64,000 nt of DNA from CAVPXC01 sp963709505 (GCA_963709505.1 CAVPXC010000005.1:62001-126000), one strand, 5' to 3'; positions 1 through 8,789 are shown, counted from the first letter of the stretch. Notes: a model not told the origin generated them from the sequence alone. Made by a program: numbers and translations.

Positions 1-71
1 GGTGCTGTCTTGAGAAATCGTGTACAATAGACCCCTAGCCACCTGCCAAGACATAGAAAGGAACTCCTGCA

Positions 72-819
72 ATGTACAAACTTGTGCTGATTCGCCACGG
101 CGAAAGCGTTTGGAACAAAGAGAACCGTTTCACCGGCTGGACGGACGTCGATCTGTCGGAGCGAGGCGTCGAGGAGGCTCACCGCGGCGGCAAGCAGCTG
201 CGTGAGAGCGGCTATACATTCGACTTGGCCTACACCTCGGTCCTCAAGCGCGCGATTCGCACCCTGTGGATCGTGCTGGACGAAATGGACCAGATGTGGA
301 TCCCGGTGATCAACTCCTGGCGGCTGAACGAGCGCCACTACGGCGCGCTGCAGGGTTTGAACAAGGCTGAAACCGCGGCCAAGTTCGGCGACCAACAGGT
401 GCTGGTCTGGCGGCGCAGCTACGACGTGCCCCCGCCCAAGCTCACCGAGGACGATGCGCGCTATCCCGGCAAGGATCCGCGCTATGCCAGGTTGAGTCAG
501 GCCGAACTGCCGCTGACCGAGTCGCTCAAACTGACGGTGGAGCGTTTCGTGCCCTACTGGGAGGACACCATTTCGAAAGACGTGCTGGCCGGCAAACGCG
601 TGGTCATCGTCGCCCATGGCAACAGCCTGCGGGCGTTGGTCAAGTACCTCGACAACATCAGCGACGAGGAGATCATCGGCCTGAATATTCCCACGGGCGT
701 GCCGCTGGTCTACGAGTTGGACGCGGGAGCTCAAGCCAATCCAGCACTATTACCTCGGCGACCCTGAAGAGATCGCCAAGGCGGCCGCGGCTGTCGCGGC
801 GCAAGGCAAGGCGAAGTAG
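72..819 (+). CDS. gpmA: 2,3-bisphosphoglycerate-dependent phosphoglycerate mutase (one frame break near the 3' end)
   Basis: Interconverts 3- and 2-phosphoglycerate in glycolysis and gluconeogenesis, in the cytoplasm. The histidine phosphatase signature LIRHGES sits at residues 6-12 with the phospho-accepting His9. The proton-donor motif [11 protein letters not shown] is near residue 88 and the second catalytic His is in [10 protein letters not shown] near residue 184. A ribosome site (AAAGGA) precedes the ATG by about 9 bases. The straight frame stops at 767 with an unrelated tail. Removing one G from the GGG run at 725-727 restores the family C-terminus (ELKPI, then [15 protein letters not shown]) and a stop at 817-819. 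Restored length is about 248 residues, normal for the family. A homopolymer error is the likeliest cause of the break. Confidence 0.93.
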
Positions 820-913
820 ACGCCGATCAGCAGCCAGTCGTCTGATCTTACCAGGACCGGCAACCGATGCCCCAGAAGGTACGTTGCCGGTCTTCTTGTT
901 CCCCTCAGAAACC

Positions 914-1036
914 AGTGTAGGGGCGGGTCTTGCACCCGCCCGCCGCGTTCGCCAGTGCAAGGGCGGGTCTTGCACCCGCCTGCCGAGCGCGCGCGCCAGG
1001 TAAGGACGGGCGGGTGCAAGACCCGCCTATACAGAT
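914..1036. repeat. Three REP-like palindromes, GC-rich variant
   Basis: Two direct copies (921-941 and 961-980) and one inverted copy (about 1009-1027) of a hairpin with arms GGGCGGGT and ACCCGCC around CTTGC. The same design with A/T substitutions (arms GGGCAGGT and ACCTGCCC) makes the larger array at 15.8-16.2 kb. No gene is visible between 820 and 1183; apart from these repeats it holds only the terminator that follows. Confidence 0.8.
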
Positions 1037-1108
1037 CAGACGAATTGTATGGAAACAATCGTCGAATTCGCCTGACGAGCTATTTTGGCCAAATGCTGTG
1101 AAAAACCA

Positions 1109-1140
1109 GAAAGGACCTTTCTCGGAAGAAAGGTCCTTTC
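1109..1140 (-). terminator. Intrinsic terminator of the SPFH gene
   Basis: Perfect 13-bp inverted repeat, GAAAGGACCTTTC at 1109-1121 and its complement at 1128-1140, with a 6-base loop. Read on the minus strand, the stem is followed by TGGTTTTTC, a T-rich tail. It lies 44 bases beyond the stop of the SPFH gene. Confidence 0.75.
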
Positions 1141-1183
1141 TGTATTGCAACAGCCTCGTTTTTCACCGGAATTACTGATCAAC

Positions 1184-2266
1184 TCAGCCGCCCAAGTCCT
1201 TGAGCTTCTGCTCCCACTTGGCGTACAATTTGTTGTATGTGCTCTCGCTGATCTCGCCGTTGGCCAGGCGGGTATCGAGCTGGTCCAGAAGGGCTTGCAC
1301 CTCTGCCGGCGTCTGCGGATTAGCAGGAGGAGTTGCTGCCGCAGGAGGAGCCGCTTCGGTTGGGGCGGCCGGCGCTGGAGCCTGCTTAGGTGCCGTGGCC
1401 TGCTGCATGGCCTGCGCCATGACGCCAGCCATGCCCGCGCCCATACCCATGCCCGCGCCCAGGCTCATGCCGGTCTCTGCGGCACTGCCACCACTGCCGC
1501 CGCCCTGGGCCGCGCCCTGGCCGATACCGCCAATGGCCATGCCGGTCTGGTACTCGATGAACGACGTTGCGCCCACCGCGCCCATGGCTGCGCGCTTGTC
1601 TATGGCCTGCTGCGTCTCTTCAGTCGGGCTGACCAACTCGACGAAGAACTGCTTGATGGCGATGCCCAGCAGTTTGAAGTCGTCGGTGACCTTGGCCCGC
1701 ACGGCCGCGCTGATCTCGTCAACCATGCCGGCCATATCGAAGAGGCCCTTCTTGCTTTCGCCAAGCACATCGGTCAGCTTGGAGATGATCATCCCACGCA
1801 GGTAATTCGAGATCTGGCTGGTTTGGTACAGCCCCATGGTGCCCACGATCTTGGTGACGAACAACTGCGGGTCGCTGACGGCCATGGAATAGCTGCCGAA
1901 GGCGCGCAGACGAGCCAGTCCCAGGTCGGGGTCGCGCAGGGAGATCGGCTCCGGCGTGCCCCATTTCATGTCGAGGAAGTCACGGCGGTTGACGAAGTAC
2001 ACCTCGGCCGTGAACATGTTCTTGCCGCCGGTTGCCAGGCCCAGCAGGCCGGACAGGATCGGCACGTTGGCCGTGCTGATGGTATGACGGCCGGCGTCGA
2101 AGGTGTCCAGTGCTTTGCCGTCGCGGAAGAAGACGGCGGTCTGGCTCTCGCGCACGATGACCTGCGAGCCCAGGCGAAAGTCGCCCGAACCGATCTCCGG
2201 CTGGCGCACCACCATGTCGTTTGGCCCCTGGTTGGGCGCCTCGATGATGTCGATAATTCTAGGCAT
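1184..2266 (-). CDS. SPFH-domain / virion-core-like protein with C-terminal SHOCT-type module
   Basis: A 360-residue protein of the YdjI type of SPFH (stomatin/prohibitin/flotillin) proteins. Residues 1-220 are the SPFH-like part, including an NRRDFLDMKWGTPEPISLRD segment near 92. A Gly/Ala/Met-rich linker, then a Pro/Ala linker, runs from about 235 to 315. The last 35 residues (from ALLDQLDTRLANGEISESTY) match the short SHOCT oligomerisation module. There is no transmembrane segment, so membrane association would need partners. AGGAGA lies 9 bases before the ATG. The gene is last in a minus-strand group with the coiled-coil, zinc-ribbon and DUF2207 genes. In Bacillus, YdjI is produced with PspA and membrane partners YdjG and YdjH. 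An envelope-stress role is inferred from that arrangement. Confidence 0.85.
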   Translation of the reverse strand: MPRIIDIIEAPNQGPNDMVVRQPEIGSGDFRLGSQVIVRESQTAVFFRDGKALDTFDAGRHTISTANVPILSGLLGLATGGKNMFTAEVYFVNRRDFLDMKWGTPEPISLRDPDLGLARLRAFGSYSMAVSDPQLFVTKIVGTMGLYQTSQISNYLRGMIISKLTDVLGESKKGLFDMAGMVDEISAAVRAKVTDDFKLLGIAIKQFFVELVSPTEETQQAIDKRAAMGAVGATSFIEYQTGMAIGGIGQGAAQGGGSGGSAAETGMSLGAGMGMGAGMAGVMAQAMQQATAPKQAPAPAAPTEAAPPAAATPPANPQTPAEVQALLDQLDTRLANGEISESTYNKLYAKWEQKLKDLGG

Positions 2267-2361
2267 GCGTATCTCTCCTTAAGTGGTTGTCCGTAAGCAA
2301 CTTCGCATATTCGCACTGGTTTTTCCGGGGCAAAAATACGAAGGTGTAACCGGACAGGTCC

Positions 2362-2920
2362 TTATGACTCTGCTTGGCTCTCATCGGCCGCAGGTGCGAC
2401 CTGCAGGATCACCTCGCGGCGATGGCCAAACTGGGTAATCAGGCTCTCGACACTGATGTTTAAGGCGCGGATCGAACTCCATCCAATCCTGTTCCGGCCG
2501 GCCGGCCAGAGTGCCCATGGTGTCGATAATGGTCTTGATGCGCTCGACCCCGGCGGCGAGGCCCTCGTCGAATTGCGCCAGCGCGTCCAACTCCTCTTCC
2601 TTGACGCGTACGTCATCGAAAAGCGGCGCGTAGCCGTAGCTGGCCGTGCGAATGCTGTCCGCCAAGATCTGCATCTTGGTGGCGCAGCGCTCTATGTCGT
2701 CCATCAAGCCAAGCTGCCCGCTGCTGATTAACTCGGTCTGCAGTCCGGTCAGCCGCGCCTTCTGGTCCTCGATCTGCCGCGTCAGCACCGTGCGCAGTGT
2801 CTTGTCGGTCTCGCGGCGCAGCTCCTTCTCCTTGTAGCCCTTGTAGCCAGGCACGCCCGCGACCACGCGCTCGAGGACGTTCATCTGGTCTTTGGCTTTA
2901 TTCATCAGGTCATCAGTCAT
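2362..2920 (-). CDS. Coiled-coil protein of unknown function (one frame break)
   Basis: I do not recognise a named family. The protein is about 185 residues, highly charged and predicted almost wholly helical, with heptad-like stretches around residues 25-65 and 85-130. There is no signal peptide or membrane segment. AAGGAGAG stands 5 bases before the ATG. The frame from the start runs to 2381, but the composition changes abruptly after EFDPR. Dropping one base near 2464-2472 continues as NISVESLITQFGHRREVILQ and ends at 2362, which reads more naturally. It sits between the zinc-ribbon membrane protein and the SPFH protein. By position and helical content it could play the part PspA plays in ydjFGHI-like operons, but sequence similarity to PspA is not evident to me. 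Confidence 0.7.
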
Positions 2921-2937
2921 TGTGCTCTCCTTGTTAT

Positions 2938-3062
2938 CAGAAGTGTCAGGTGTCGGATGTCAGAGTGTCACGTGTCAAAGTGTCGCGTGTCAGAATGTCA
3001 CGTGTCGGGTGCGCAGCATCAAACTACTCCGGGACTTGACACAGGACACCTGGCACTTGACA
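2938..3062. repeat. Tandem GTGTCA-type short repeats
   Basis: The spacer between the coiled-coil and zinc-ribbon genes is built from degenerate 9-10 base units ending in GTGTCA, GTGTCG or ATGTCA, repeated about eight times from 2942 to 3008, with inverted units (TGACAC, GGACAC) at about 3038-3062. Similar units recur at about 3676-3708. Confidence 0.65.
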
Positions 3063-3082
3063 CCCGTGAACGAGCTGCCCGG

Positions 3083-3613
3083 TCACGATGCCAAAAACAC
3101 ATCCGTTCCGCAATACGGGCAGGTAATCACGCCCTTGCCGCCAAACTCCATTTGGCCGCCGCAGTTGGGGCATTTCTTGGTCTCGCGGATGGCGCCGGCC
3201 TGTTTTGAGTACAGGATACCGTCCTTCCAGTTGATGTAACCACTAAACAGCCCTTTGCCGACGAGGTCGTAGATCCAGGCTTTGACCTGATCGGTTGTCG
3301 TGCCCAGCTCCAATACCAGGTCCGAGATGCTTGCCTGGCCGCGGCTGAGCACGATGTTGAGCAACTTGCGTTCCTTTTCCACCTCGGCCAACTCGGCGGC
3401 CTCTTTGCGACCCTTGACAAGCAGGTAGGCGCCCACGCCGACGCAGGGTGCGCTCACCAGGAAAAACACAAGCGCCAGCCCTAGCGCTGCGCCACCCATG
3501 GTCAACTCCGGGCCGCTGGCCATCTGCGCCGCGGCCCAGACGCCGACCACGGCACAGGCCGCTAGGCCGAAGACGATCAGTAGGATACCAACAATTCGTC
3601 CAGGTCCGCCCAT
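3083..3613 (-). CDS. Two-TM protein with winged-helix and C-terminal zinc ribbon
   Basis: A 176-residue protein. Two hydrophobic helices (about residues 7-28 and 38-66) are followed by a charged helix (EAAELAEVEKERKLL). Next comes a winged-helix-like segment (about 80-125, QASISDLVLELGTTTDQVKA) of the kind seen in PCI/wHTH modules. The C-terminus is a zinc ribbon with CPNCGGQ and CPYCGTD pairs. AAGGAG precedes the ATG by 6 bases. It is probably an integral membrane adaptor with a cytoplasmic zinc ribbon. Its place between DUF2207 and the coiled-coil/SPFH genes resembles the YdjG position in Bacillus ydjFGHI. That functional parallel is inference. Confidence 0.8.
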   Translation of the reverse strand: MGGPGRIVGILLIVFGLAACAVVGVWAAAQMASGPELTMGGAALGLALVFFLVSAPCVGVGAYLLVKGRKEAAELAEVEKERKLLNIVLSRGQASISDLVLELGTTTDQVKAWIYDLVGKGLFSGYINWKDGILYSKQAGAIRETKKCPNCGGQMEFGGKGVITCPYCGTDVFLAS

Positions 3614-3630
3614 AAGATCTCCTTTCAGAA

Positions 3631-3753
3631 AATTGTCAATGGTGAATTGTCAATTGTCAATTGTCAATGCTCGGATGTCAAGCGTCAAGTTTCACGTGTC
3701 GGGTGTCGCTTGATCATTAACAATTGACAATTGAACATTGACAATTGACAATT
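3631..3753. repeat. CAATTGTCAATTG palindromic repeat cluster
   Basis: Overlapping AATTGTCA units at about 3632-3667 are mirrored by TTGACAATTGACAATT units at about 3716-3753, so the spacer can fold into a long AT-rich stem. The right arm abuts the stop of the DUF2207 gene. The same unit sits inside the AAA-ATPase remnant at 11.6 kb. Confidence 0.75.
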
Positions 3754-5679
3754 ATCCAAAGCTGCTTCCACCGCCGCCACCGCCGCTAAAGCCGCCGCCG
3801 CCGCTCCAGCCGCCGCCGCTGAAGCCGCCGCCGCCGCTCCAACTGCTGCTGCCCCAGCTGCCACTGCCCATCTCCGGCGCGGGCCGGCTGGTTAGGGCGC
3901 CGGCAGAGGTCGTCAACATCGCGCCCAGGCCGGTGCTCATACCTGCAAGCCCGGCGCCCGTGCCACGCGACATGTCGCTCAATGTAGGCGGCTTGCCACC
4001 TTCCATCGGGACCGAGGAGCCCCTGAGCCGCCGACCATCTGTCCGGCGCCCCACCAGGCATAGCCCCGCGGGCGAGGTCCCAGGTAAGGACCAGGGTAAT
4101 ACCAGGGCGGCTGCGCGGTATCGACCCGGGAAAACTTCTGGATCCAGCTGTTTTCGAGACCAAAGGCGATCGCGTACGGCAGGTAACGGTCGAAAATCTC
4201 CTTGACCTCGTCGACTTTGGTGTATTTCTCGATGTCCTCCATATAGCGCTTGAAGGCCAGCCACTTGGCGGCCTCTTCAGCGCCCATGGGTGACTTGCGC
4301 GGCATGTAACGCGCCAGGACGATCAGGCCGATAGCCGGCACGGCCAGCGCGAAGGGGAGGCACAGCGCAAAAGAGGAGTAGTTGATCAACGCCACGGTCA
4401 GGACGCAGCCGACAATAAAGGCGAAGACCAGCGCCAAAACACCGAGCATCGCGTACTTGGTGCGTGTGCTCTCCGGGCTCCGGGGAAAGTAACCTTCGTC
4501 TACCACGGCCTGGTAGAGCCCCTGCTTGATCTGCCCCATGTTGGCATAGAACTTTTCGCGCAGGTCAGACAGGCGCTTCTCTTGCTGGTCGCCAAAGAAC
4601 TTGTCGACGAGCAGCTTCTCGTACGGCCGCATCGGCAGGGTGGCGTCCTCGAGGTGGTAGATGAACTCGCGGGTCTCGCCAATGCCGAAAGCCCCAGGCT
4701 TGGTTTCATCCTGGATCGCCAACACACCCCGCCGCGCCAGGTCGACCAGGGTAGCGATGACGTCCTTGTTGTCGGCCTTCTCGTCGACCAGCGTGCCGGC
4801 CATGCCGGCCGGGAGGTCGCTGGGCGGTTCGGGGATCCATTCCGCCGGCAGCTTGGTGGGTTTGTCGCGGCCCTTGCTGTACCACAGCAGATAGATCCCC
4901 AGCAGCCCAAACACCAGGAGAAACACCGTCAGCGCCAGGCCGGCGACGTTGGCGACTGGTGCGATCTGGTCTTGCCGGTCCATGGCTATTTGCCAATCGG
5001 CTGGCTGGCCGACCACGATGCCGTGCGGCCACTGCAAACGCACGGCGAAGTCCTGGCCTCCCGGCCGGATAGGCTCGGTTGCCTCAAAGCGGACACCCTG
5101 GTTGTTGTCGATCAGGGTGGCTGTGCCTTGTGGACCGGTTGCATCCCAGTTGTCTACCGTGGCGCCGTCGGGCAGATGCACGGTCACGCTGGCGTTTTGA
5201 ATGGGGAACAGGTCGTTGGAGGGTACGGCCTTCCACACGAGTTGGTCGCCGCCCTCGTAGAAAAGCAACCCACCGCAAACGGTATACTCGACGACAATTG
5301 TCCGGTCGTCGTCGGTGGTTGGTGGAAAGTTGTAGCGAATGTTGAGTTCGCCGGCAGATTCACTCGTGCTGAAAGTGAACGGCTCGCCGCTGTCTGACTC
5401 GCGATAGAGAACCCCGCCAGCCTCGCCGACGGCGATGTCAGAGATACTCGATGTGTTTTCGGTCGGAATATGGCGCATGCCGAACCGGAACGTGCCGCTG
5501 GTGAACACCAACTGCTGGGTTTCGACCACACGAAAACATCCATCGGGCTGAACCGTGATGTCGACGTCGTAAGTCTCCCAGTATAGAGTCTTATCCTGCG
5601 CCAACACGACCGAGGGGGCCACACCGACCAGGAGCACCAACAAGACAAGCACGCTAACAATGCGCAGACTGCGGATCAT
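3752..5679 (-). CDS. DUF2207 membrane protein with Gly-rich C-terminus (one frame break)
   Basis: About 642 residues. The start is placed at ATG 5677-5679 because GGAGG precedes it and a signal peptide follows ([20 protein letters not shown]); the upstream extension is only translated repeat DNA. Residues 30-260 form the extracytoplasmic DUF2207 domain. A TM helix follows near 285 ([19 protein letters not shown]), then a cytoplasmic domain, then two more helices near 455-510. The tail is the family's typical [12 protein letters not shown]. The straight frame stops at 3979. Adding one G to the GGGG run near 4025 (minus-strand reading) joins GQMVGG to [15 protein letters not shown] and reaches the natural end at 3752. 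It is the first gene of the envelope module. Confidence 0.88.
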
Positions 5680-5756
5680 ACTTCCTCCAATGCACGGCAA
5701 CGGAACTACGGTGATCTCATATGCAATGGTAGCACAAAACGGGCTAAAAGAAAAGA

Positions 5757-5862
5757 TGCGGGTTGCGGGTTGCAGGTGGCAAGGTTGCAGGTTGCAGGTC
5801 GGAGATAGCTTACTTCTCCGACCTGCAACCTGCAACTTGCAACCCGCAACCCGCAACCATTC
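5757..5862. repeat. GGTTGCAGG/CCTGCAACC inverted repeat island
   Basis: A left arm of GGTTGCGGGTTGCAGGT-type units (about 5759-5800) is mirrored by ACCTGCAACCTGCAACTT-type units (about 5820-5860) around a short AT-rich centre. It lies in the divergent spacer between the DUF2207 gene (minus) and the GT2 gene (plus). A related island at 6.99-7.09 kb brackets the other side of the GT2 gene. Confidence 0.75.
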
Positions 5863-6004
5863 AAGCACAAACCTTCCAACCAACCCCTACGAGCCGGTTT
5901 GATGTTTCGTTTCATGTGTGGTATAGTCGTCTGGCCGTGCGGACCACTTGCACGACTACGCACCGCACGGCCTTGTCCGTGCGTCACCATCTCTAGAGGT
6001 GTCC

Positions 6005-6991
6005 GTGGTTCAACATCGGCCCAAGCTGGGCTGCAGTGTCGGCATCACTGCCTACAATGAACAGGACAATATCGGCCCGCTGCTGGATGCGATGATCGAC
6101 CAGCACTTGCACGACGTCGAGATCGCCGAGATCATCGTCGTCGCCAGTGGCTGCACCGACAACACGGTGCCGATCATCCAATCCTACCTCGAAAGGGAGC
6201 CGCGTCTCAAGCTCATCGTGCAGCCAGAGCGGCAAGGGAAGACCTCGGCCATCAATCTGTTCCTGCAAGCAGCTACCCAGCACATCCTCGTGCTCGAAAG
6301 CGGCGACACCCTGCCGCACGAGAACGCGGTCGAGAACCTGGTGCGGGTGTTCTTTGACCCCACGGTCGGCATGACCGGCGCACACAAGATACCGGTCAAC
6401 ACACCCGAACATTTGGTAGGCCTGTTCACCCACCTGCGGCTGCGCATGGAACACGAGCTGTGCCTGGACATCCCGCGGCTCGGCGAGATGATCGCCTTCC
6501 GCCGCGTGTTGGAGCAAATCCCGCTGGACGTGGCCATGGACGAAGCTTTTGTCGAGGCCATCGTAATCAAACACGGTCTACGGGTGATCTATTCGCCCGA
6601 CGCCGTTGTCTACAACACCGGGCCGGATACGATCGGCGATTTCGTGCGCCAGCGCCGCCGCAACCACGCCGGCCACCTGTATCTCCAGCATAAGTACGGG
6701 CACCAAGTGTCTAGCATGCAAAACTCACGCGTGGCCCGGATCGCGTTCCGCGAGCTCTGGGGGGCCGTGCGCTTGATCCTCACCCTGTTCCTGCTGGCCG
6801 CTTGCGAGAGCTGGAGCCGCTTCCTGGGCTGGTATGACTACGCGATCAAACGCGAGCGCCACGTGGTCTGGGACATGGCCTACAGCCAAAAGCAAAACGT
6901 CCAACAGATGCGCGAAAATGGGACAGATCCGGGCACCCGGCCGGTAGCGCTGGCCGGCGTTGCCAATAGCAAGCAACAGGCTAACAACTGA
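6005..6991 (+). CDS. Glycosyltransferase family 2 with C-terminal membrane segment
   Basis: About 328 residues. The N-terminus has the GT2 Rossmann start (CSVGITAYNEQDNIGPLL), then IIVVASGCTDNT and the DxD-equivalent LESGDT. One hydrophobic segment near residue 265 (AVRLILTLFLLAACESW) suggests membrane attachment. The start is uncertain. GTG at 6005 with AGAGGT 5 bases upstream fits best, GTG 5999 is an alternative, and the longer upstream reading is unlikely. The next gene encodes an LPG-synthase-type flippase, a pairing often seen in lipid-linked or lipid glycosylation systems. The donor and acceptor cannot be told from sequence. The C-terminal tail ends just before a repeat island. Confidence 0.8.
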   Translation: MVQHRPKLGCSVGITAYNEQDNIGPLLDAMIDQHLHDVEIAEIIVVASGCTDNTVPIIQSYLEREPRLKLIVQPERQGKTSAINLFLQAATQHILVLESGDTLPHENAVENLVRVFFDPTVGMTGAHKIPVNTPEHLVGLFTHLRLRMEHELCLDIPRLGEMIAFRRVLEQIPLDVAMDEAFVEAIVIKHGLRVIYSPDAVVYNTGPDTIGDFVRQRRRNHAGHLYLQHKYGHQVSSMQNSRVARIAFRELWGAVRLILTLFLLAACESWSRFLGWYDYAIKRERHVVWDMAYSQKQNVQQMRENGTDPGTRPVALAGVANSKQQANN

Positions 6992-6992
6992 G

Positions 6993-7088
6993 TGGCAGGT
7001 TGCAGGTGGCAGGTTGCAGTTAGGAGCAAGTTTCCGGCGACCTGCCACTTGCCACCTGCAGACCTGCCACTTGCCACCTGCAACCCAA
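6993..7088. repeat. GGCAGGTTGCAGGTGGCAGG-type repeat island
   Basis: Direct GGCAGGTTGCAG units (about 6993-7018) face two copies of ACCTGCCACTTGCCACCTGC (about 7041-7080). It fills the spacer between the GT2 and flippase genes and is read through in frame, so an over-long start for the flippase would translate repeat DNA. Confidence 0.75.
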
Positions 7089-7093
7089 AGCTA

Positions 7094-8080
7094 TTGAAAC
7101 AAAAACTCTTCACCATCGCCAAGATCGCGATCAGCCTTGGGTTGATCGCGTATGTTTTTTCTAAGGTCCATTTGGAGGCCGTGCTTGCCAGCCTCGCCAC
7201 GGCCAACCCCTGGCTGATCCTGCTGGCGCTGGCCTTCTTCGAGCTTGCGATCATCATCAGCGGCGTTAAGTGGAACGTGCTGCTGCGAGCGCTCGACGTG
7301 CACGTGCCCTTCCGCGCGGTCCTCCAATACATGTTCGTGGGTTTCTTCTTCAATAACGTGTTCCCGGCCAACATCGGCGGCGACGTCATGCGCGGCTATG
7401 GGATGGCACGCGCCACCGACCGCACCGCAGACGCAGCGGTCTCGGTCGTCGTGGACCGCCTGGTGGGCCTGCTGGCCTATTTGAGCATGGCAGCCGTGAT
7501 GGCCATCGTCGTCATCACGGTCATGGGACATACCAACCTGCGCTGGCTGTTCAATCTGGCGTTGGTGGCACTAGTGCTGATGGTGGCCGCAATGGCCGTG
7601 CTGTTTAGCAGGCGGCTCCGCCGGCAGGTGGGTCAGATCTTCAACTGGGGACCGCTGACTCGTCTAGCGCCGCTTTACACTGGCATCTCCAACGCGTTGG
7701 ATGCTTATCGCTTTCGCTACCGCGCCTTGCTCGGCGCTTTTCTGATCGCCTTGGTTGGCCTGATGGTGACAAACGTCGTCAATTGGCTGCTCTTCGAGGC
7801 AGTCGGCGGCGGCGTGCCCTTCGTCGACGTCATGCTGTTCAATCCGCTGATCGCGCTGGTCCTGCTCGTGCCGATCAGCATTGGCGGCCATGGCGTGATC
7901 CAGGGCGCCTATCCCTTCTTCTATACCCTGCTGGGCGTGCCGGTCGAGCAAGCCGTCGCCGTCAGCGTGCTGATGTCGTTTATCATCATCGTCGGCAGCT
8001 TGCCAGGTGGCGTCCTCTGGCTGCGCATCCGCCGGGTTAAGGACGACTCGCAGAGCCTGTCCGCCGGCCAGCCAGGATAA
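7094..8080 (+). CDS. LPG synthase TM-region (UPF0104) family flippase-like membrane protein
   Basis: About 328 residues, starting at a TTG (LKQKLFTIAKIAISLGLIAY). The in-frame upstream extension encodes only repeat-derived residues. There are seven to eight TM helices with the family motifs RALDVHVPFRAVLQY, GFFFNNVFPANIGGDVMRGY and a conserved VDRLVGLLAY. It corresponds to the membrane domain of lysylphosphatidylglycerol synthase without the C-terminal acyl/aminoacyl transferase domain. Such proteins are thought to move lipids or lipid-linked sugars across the membrane. The preceding GT2 gene makes a glycolipid role plausible, which is inference. No frame problem is seen. Confidence 0.85.
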   Translation: MKQKLFTIAKIAISLGLIAYVFSKVHLEAVLASLATANPWLILLALAFFELAIIISGVKWNVLLRALDVHVPFRAVLQYMFVGFFFNNVFPANIGGDVMRGYGMARATDRTADAAVSVVVDRLVGLLAYLSMAAVMAIVVITVMGHTNLRWLFNLALVALVLMVAAMAVLFSRRLRRQVGQIFNWGPLTRLAPLYTGISNALDAYRFRYRALLGAFLIALVGLMVTNVVNWLLFEAVGGGVPFVDVMLFNPLIALVLLVPISIGGHGVIQGAYPFFYTLLGVPVEQAVAVSVLMSFIIIVGSLPGGVLWLRIRRVKDDSQSLSAGQPG

Positions 8081-8086
8081 CACCGC

Positions 8087-8695
8087 ATGGTTACCATCGA
8101 GCAGGCTCGATCTCTGTACGACGACGCCGATTCCGCCCATGCCTTCGATCACGTGTTGCGGGTGTTGGCCCTGGCCGAGCACATCGCGGCCGAAGAGGGT
8201 GCGGATCTGGAGATCGTGCGCACGGCCACGTTGCTGCACGACACCGCGCGCGCCGAGCCGGACCATCAGCTGCTCGGAGCCGAGCGGGCGCGCGAGCTGT
8301 TGAGCGGGTATCCGTCCGAGCGCGTCGAGGCGGTTTGTCACGCCATCGAGGCGCATCGCTTTCGCACAGGGCCGCAGCCGGCCACCGTCGAGGCCGCCTG
8401 CCTGTTCGACGCCGACAAGCTCGACGCAATCGGCGCGATTGGCGTAGCGCGCGCAGTAGCCTACAGCGCAACACACGGCCACCGCCTCTGGTCCGAGCCT
8501 TTATCCGAAATCGACCCCCAGAACACACCGCCGAGCGGAATCGACTATAGCCCCAGCCACGAGTTCGTCTACAAGCTGGCCAGGCTTCAGGACCAGCTCC
8601 TCACCCCGACAGCCCGTCGCATCGCCGAGCAGCGCCACCAAGTCATGGTCGAGTTCTTCGAACGGCTCGACGCCGAGGTTCTCGGCAACGCCTGA
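8087..8695 (+). CDS. HD-domain phosphohydrolase
   Basis: A 202-residue cytoplasmic protein with the complete HD signature. The first His is in AHAFDHVLRV (residues 17-26), the HD doublet in LLHDTAR near residue 51, and the distal metal Asp in FDADKLDAIG near 109. The family hydrolyses phosphate esters, often nucleotides, and the substrate here is not evident. Length is typical of the YedJ/uncharacterised HD group. The ATG lies 6 bases after the flippase stop, so the two genes are probably cotranscribed. The last codon and the stop fall inside the left arm of a 41-bp inverted repeat. Confidence 0.85.
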   Translation: MVTIEQARSLYDDADSAHAFDHVLRVLALAEHIAAEEGADLEIVRTATLLHDTARAEPDHQLLGAERARELLSGYPSERVEAVCHAIEAHRFRTGPQPATVEAACLFDADKLDAIGAIGVARAVAYSATHGHRLWSEPLSEIDPQNTPPSGIDYSPSHEFVYKLARLQDQLLTPTARRIAEQRHQVMVEFFERLDAEVLGNA

Positions 8696-8787
8696 TCTGA
8701 GAACCGCGGACTGGCAGGGGCGCGAACCAGAGGGATTCCGCCTCCGCTCTGGTCCGCGCCCCTGCCAGTCCGCGGTTCTCAGATCAG
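8692..8787. terminator. 41-bp near-perfect inverted repeat between convergent genes
   Basis: Arms 8692-8732 and 8747-8787 match at 40 of 41 positions around a 14-base loop. Each arm contains GAACCGCGGACTGGCAGGGG. It lies between the HD gene (plus) and the TolB-like gene (minus), overlapping the stop of the first and ending 2 bases from the stop of the second. It would terminate transcription from both sides, although it lacks a long T run. Its length and GC content also fit a palindromic mobile or REP-type element. Confidence 0.7.
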
Positions 8788-8789
8788 AT

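Noticed and set aside
1..40. Promoter for gpmA using TTGAGA at 10-15 and TACAAT at 23-28
   Set aside because: The spacing of 7 bases is far too short. TACAAT alone could be a -10 box, but no -35 box is visible in the window.
1085..2296. Long plus-strand reading frame of about 400 codons over the SPFH gene
   Set aside because: It is the complement of a well-supported SPFH gene with a good ribosome site. Its product is Arg/His/Ala-rich and resembles no family.
5680..5883. N-terminal extension of the DUF2207 protein
   Set aside because: The extension translates the GGTTGCAGG repeat island and lies upstream of a ribosome site, ATG and signal peptide.
6992..7093. N-terminal extension of the LPG-synthase-like flippase
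   Set aside because: It translates the repeat island and has no ribosome site. The domain begins at the TTG at 7094.
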